Source of the DNA: Roseivivax marinus
GTDB lineage: Bacteria; Pseudomonadota; Alphaproteobacteria; Rhodobacterales; Rhodobacteraceae
Assembly (NCBI RefSeq): GCF_900109705.1
Contig: NZ_FOAI01000019.1
Coordinates: forward strand, 1 to 57,353
DNA length: 57,353 bases
Direction of reading: 5' to 3'
This document shows, one piece after another, positions 55,332-57,353 of this stretch. The notes under the pieces were generated by a model that had not been told where the DNA came from, did not search any database, and saw only the letters and a program-made list of their open reading frames with translations. The translations under genes and the position numbers were made by a program. Numbering within the stretch: position 1 is the stretch's first letter; each line of letters opens with the position of its first letter.

Positions 55332-55670
55332 CTACGCATCACCGGAGCCTTGTCGTTCCTGCGCGACACCATCGGCGCACCGGCACGGCTCGGGTCACTG
55401 CGGCGGAGCGCCTCGGACATAGGCCTGGATTTAGCCTTGCCGATTGGTGGCAGGCGGTCGAGCTTGGAGCAGTGACCATCGACGCGCCATAGCTGGCGGG
55501 CGGATCGACGCGCGCGGCATCGGCATGTTGTCGGCCTCGGTCTCGGGCATTGTCGAAAGTCGCCCTTCTGTTGCTTGCTTTAGTCGATGGTGTGGCACCA
55601 CGATGAGCCACGCCTTGCAAGGTAAGCCGCCCGCGCCAAATGATGGCGGCATCGGTAAGGCGTCGCGCGT
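55332..55670. other. 339-base gap without a supported gene
   Basis: Between the CtaG-like gene and the 55-residue membrane protein, both on the minus strand. A 73-codon minus frame exists (55431-55652), but its protein is Arg/Pro-rich with no ribosome-binding site and looks like a chance frame. Confidence 0.5.
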
Positions 55671-55838
55671 TCATGCGGCGATACGTTCGAGAAAGACCGT
55701 CCCGATGAGCGCGAGCAGCCCGAAGGCCACGGCGAAACCCGTGGCGTAGTGTGCGATGTCCAGCCGGTTTCCACCACGTTTCTTTGCCAGTCGGGCGCCC
55801 CATCCGGCACCACCGACGAATGCTGCGATCACGATCAT
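55671..55838 (-). CDS. Small membrane protein downstream of the lnt-like gene, 55 aa
   Basis: MIVIAAFVGGAGWGARLAKK is followed by RGGNRLDIAHYATGFAVAFG and LLALIGTVFLERIAA, giving two short hydrophobic segments around a basic loop. AAGGAGG stands ideally before the ATG, whose first bases overlap the lnt stop (ATGA). That makes it a real, coupled gene. Function is unknown; a role tied to the lnt-like or CtaG-like neighbours is possible. Confidence 0.8.
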   Translation of the reverse strand: MIVIAAFVGGAGWGARLAKKRGGNRLDIAHYATGFAVAFGLLALIGTVFLERIAA

Positions 55839-57310
55839 TCGGACCTCCTTGAGATGAGACGGTGAGAATCGTTTCGGCGTGACACACGCCGATCCAGTCC
55901 GAGCGCAAGCAGCCATACGGCGATGCCGAGAGGCGGAAGCACCCAGTCACCCGCGCGGGCGTAGAGCGTGGCAGGCAAAGCCGCAGGCAAGCTGGCATCG
56001 ATGATCCCCGTCTTTTCCAGCCCGAGTGCCCGGATGATGGTCCCGTTCGCGTCGATCACCGCCGAGATGCCTGTATTCGCCGCGCGGATCACCGGCAGCC
56101 CTTCCTCGACGGCGCGCATCCGAGCCGACGCGAGGTGCTGCTCGGGGCCGATGGACGTCCCGAACCAGGCATCGTTGGTGGCGTTGAAGATCCAGTCCGG
56201 CCGGATCTCATCATCGACGACATGGCCGGGAAAGATGATTTCGTAGCAGATTGCGGCAGCCAAGACCGGCAAACCGGGGACCGCGAGTGTTCGCGGCCCG
56301 GGTCCGGGCGTGAAGTCACCAAGCCCCGCGGTCAGGCGGTCCATCGGCAACCAGTCCCCGAGCGGAACATATTCGCCAAAGGGCACGAGGTGATGTTTGG
56401 CGTAGCCTGTGAGGATTGTGCCAGACCCGTCGTAAGCCTGGATCGTGTTGAAGTAGCGCGGCTCCGCCCCCCGTGCGGTCCGGTCGGGGGCGCCGGTGAG
56501 CAGAACCCATCCGCCTCGAAGAGCTTCTGCTATGCGGCGTTTCGCATCCTCGTTCTCGTCCAGAAAACCCGGATAGGCCGTCTCCGGCCATAGCAGGACG
56601 TCGACGGGGTCGCCTTGCGCGGAAAGCCGGAGGTATCTCGTAAGCGTGGCAGGGGCGCTCCCCGGCGCCCACTTGGCTTCCTGCGGCACGTTGCCCTGCA
56701 CGATGCGCAGCGAGATGCCGGTGGATTCCGGCATCGGCCGAGAAATGCGAGCCTGACCCGAGACCCAGAGGCCACCGACAACGAGCGCGAAGAACAGGGG
56801 CGTCAGCCAGCGGGATGCACCTCTCGCGAGGATCGCCTGTGCCGGAAGCACGCTGGCGAGAATAACGAGAAAGCTCAGACCATAGCTGCCAAGCCACGCG
56901 GCGGGTTGGCGGAGCGCATCGAAATCCGCCAGCGCATAGGCTGCAAGGTTCCACGGAAAGCCCGTCAAGACGTGCCCGCGTAGCCATTCCGCACCGGCCC
57001 AGCACGCCGCAAACAGGAATGCCGCGACCACGCCGCCAACAAGCCGACGTCGACGAAGGAGGACGAACAGGGTCATAGCTAGGGCCGGAAAGAGCGCAAG
57101 GAGCGCGCTGAGCCCGGCAACGGCGGGGATCGCGAGCGCGCCGAAACGTTCGGCTTCTATCTGGAAGCTTTCGGCGATCCATGACAGCCCGAAGCCGAAA
57201 TAGCCCAGGCCGAAAAGCCATCCGATCGCACCGGCTACCAACGGGATGCGGTCCCGCACTAGGTCATGTTGACAAATGGCGGATCCAGAGACGGATCGAC
57301 GTGATGTCAA
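55835..57310 (-). pseudogene. lnt: Apolipoprotein N-acyltransferase, N-terminus lost to IS insertion
   Basis: Lnt adds the third acyl chain to lipoproteins. The catalytic triad is intact: Glu243 (WPETAYPG), Lys305 (GYAKHHLVPFGEYVP) and Cys355 (AAICYEIIFP). Homology begins only around VRDRIPLVAGAIGWLFGLGY; the first 40-60 residues, with the first membrane helices, are missing. The open frame's ATG (57310) and about 17 codons come from the adjoining IS5-family element, in a different frame from its transposase. An N-terminally swapped protein could still be made, but normal function is doubtful. Confidence 0.85.
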
Positions 57311-57353
57311 TGAAGCCGAGGAAGCTTTCCGCCGTCTTGTCGTAGCGGGTCGC
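57259..57353 (-). mobile_element. IS5-family insertion sequence, one end only
   Basis: The transposase C-terminus and a short non-coding end reach to about 57259, where CTAG marks the probable junction with lnt; IS5-subgroup elements often use CTAG or TNA targets. The other end is outside the window, so repeats cannot be compared. Confidence 0.7.
57264..57353 (-). CDS. IS5-family transposase, last 29 residues (cut by window edge)
   Basis: The minus-strand frame reads ATRYDKTAESFLGFIDITSI and ends RLWIRHLST before TGA at 57264. The RYDKTAESFLGFIDI stretch is the typical C-terminal helix of IS5-family DDE transposases and carries its last conserved residues. The rest lies right of the window. 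Confidence 0.88.
   Translation of the reverse strand, partial: ATRYDKTAESFLGFIDITSIRLWIRHLST

Larger units (their letters stand above)
49699..57353. mobile_element. Genomic island integrated at tRNA-Lys (right end not in window)
   Basis: From the tRNA-Lys 3' end to the window edge the content is accessory: tyrosine integrase, HTH and XRE regulators, a split locus with an intact IS1182-family element, a CtaG-like and an lnt-like gene, and part of an IS5-family element. Parts such as 51.3-52.2 kb are less GC-rich than the core. No repeat of the tRNA 3' end was found in the window, so the outer border must lie to the right. Confidence 0.7.

Noticed and set aside
55383-55391. GCACGGCTC, shared with the tRNA-Lys 3' end, as the far attachment site
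   Set aside because: Only 9 bases match and the T-arm sequence is absent; true tRNA attachment repeats are usually longer. It is also inside what still looks like island DNA.
55431-55652. 73-codon minus-strand frame in the gap after the CtaG-like gene
   Set aside because: No ribosome-binding site, low-complexity Arg/Pro content and no sign of a fold.
1-57353. CRISPR arrays
   Set aside because: No regularly spaced direct repeats were seen anywhere in the window.

Overview
The window is high-GC bacterial DNA. Its gene content points to an alphaproteobacterium of the Rhodobacteraceae/Roseobacter type: a fbcFBC-type cytochrome bc1 operon, etfBA next to a 3-hydroxybutyryl-CoA dehydrogenase, thiBPQ behind a TPP riboswitch, a PduO-type cobalamin adenosyltransferase, and several small families typical of Rhodobacterales. 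The genus cannot be settled from the sequence alone. Most long antisense frames are shadows of real genes, caused by GC-rich third codon positions.

Core region, 1-49.6 kb. The left edge cuts the 5' end of tuf. Rightwards come a lipoprotein gene; an SDR/HIG1-like/adenosyltransferase cluster; an SH3 protein divergent from parC; a DUF898 membrane protein paired with an M48 protease; etfB-etfA with a strong terminator; hbd; murJ; a phospholipase-D-like protein; a rhomboid-fold protein lacking its catalytic residues; an ABC1/UbiB kinase; a VOC protein; a class IV aminotransferase; a universal stress protein; an exo/endonuclease-phosphatase protein; the overlapping set nfu-tsaB-GNAT; a four-gene BMP/ABC nucleoside-type uptake operon; and a TauE-like exporter overlapping a TIGR02186 protein. 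Next are the TPP riboswitch with thiBPQ, a GST, a PaiB-like protein, xerC with DUF484, an outer-membrane beta-barrel protein, petABC, two small envelope proteins, and uvrC. A long minus-strand series follows: SDR, Na+/Ca2+ antiporter, a 56-residue zinc-ribbon protein, S49 peptidase, KAS III, mtaB and dapF.

Accessory region, 49.6-57.35 kb. A tRNA-Lys(UUU) gene is followed four bases later by the 3' end of a tyrosine integrase, the classic layout of an integrated island. The integrase is translationally coupled to a 57-residue protein and preceded by a small HTH protein. A divergent XRE repressor has a near-perfect 27-bp palindrome inside its own promoter, and a small membrane protein follows it. 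The next locus was split by a complete IS1182-family element with 16-bp inverted repeats and a 4-bp AGCC target duplication. Further right are a CtaG-like oxidase assembly protein and a 55-residue membrane protein. An apolipoprotein N-acyltransferase copy there has lost its N-terminus to an IS5-family element, whose transposase C-terminus runs off the window. The far end of the island is not in view.

The parts most worth following up are the island control region (palindrome/promoter, HTH protein, 57-residue protein, integrase), the IS-split locus, the truncated lnt, the Cys-to-Ser change in DapF, and the pseudo-rhomboid.
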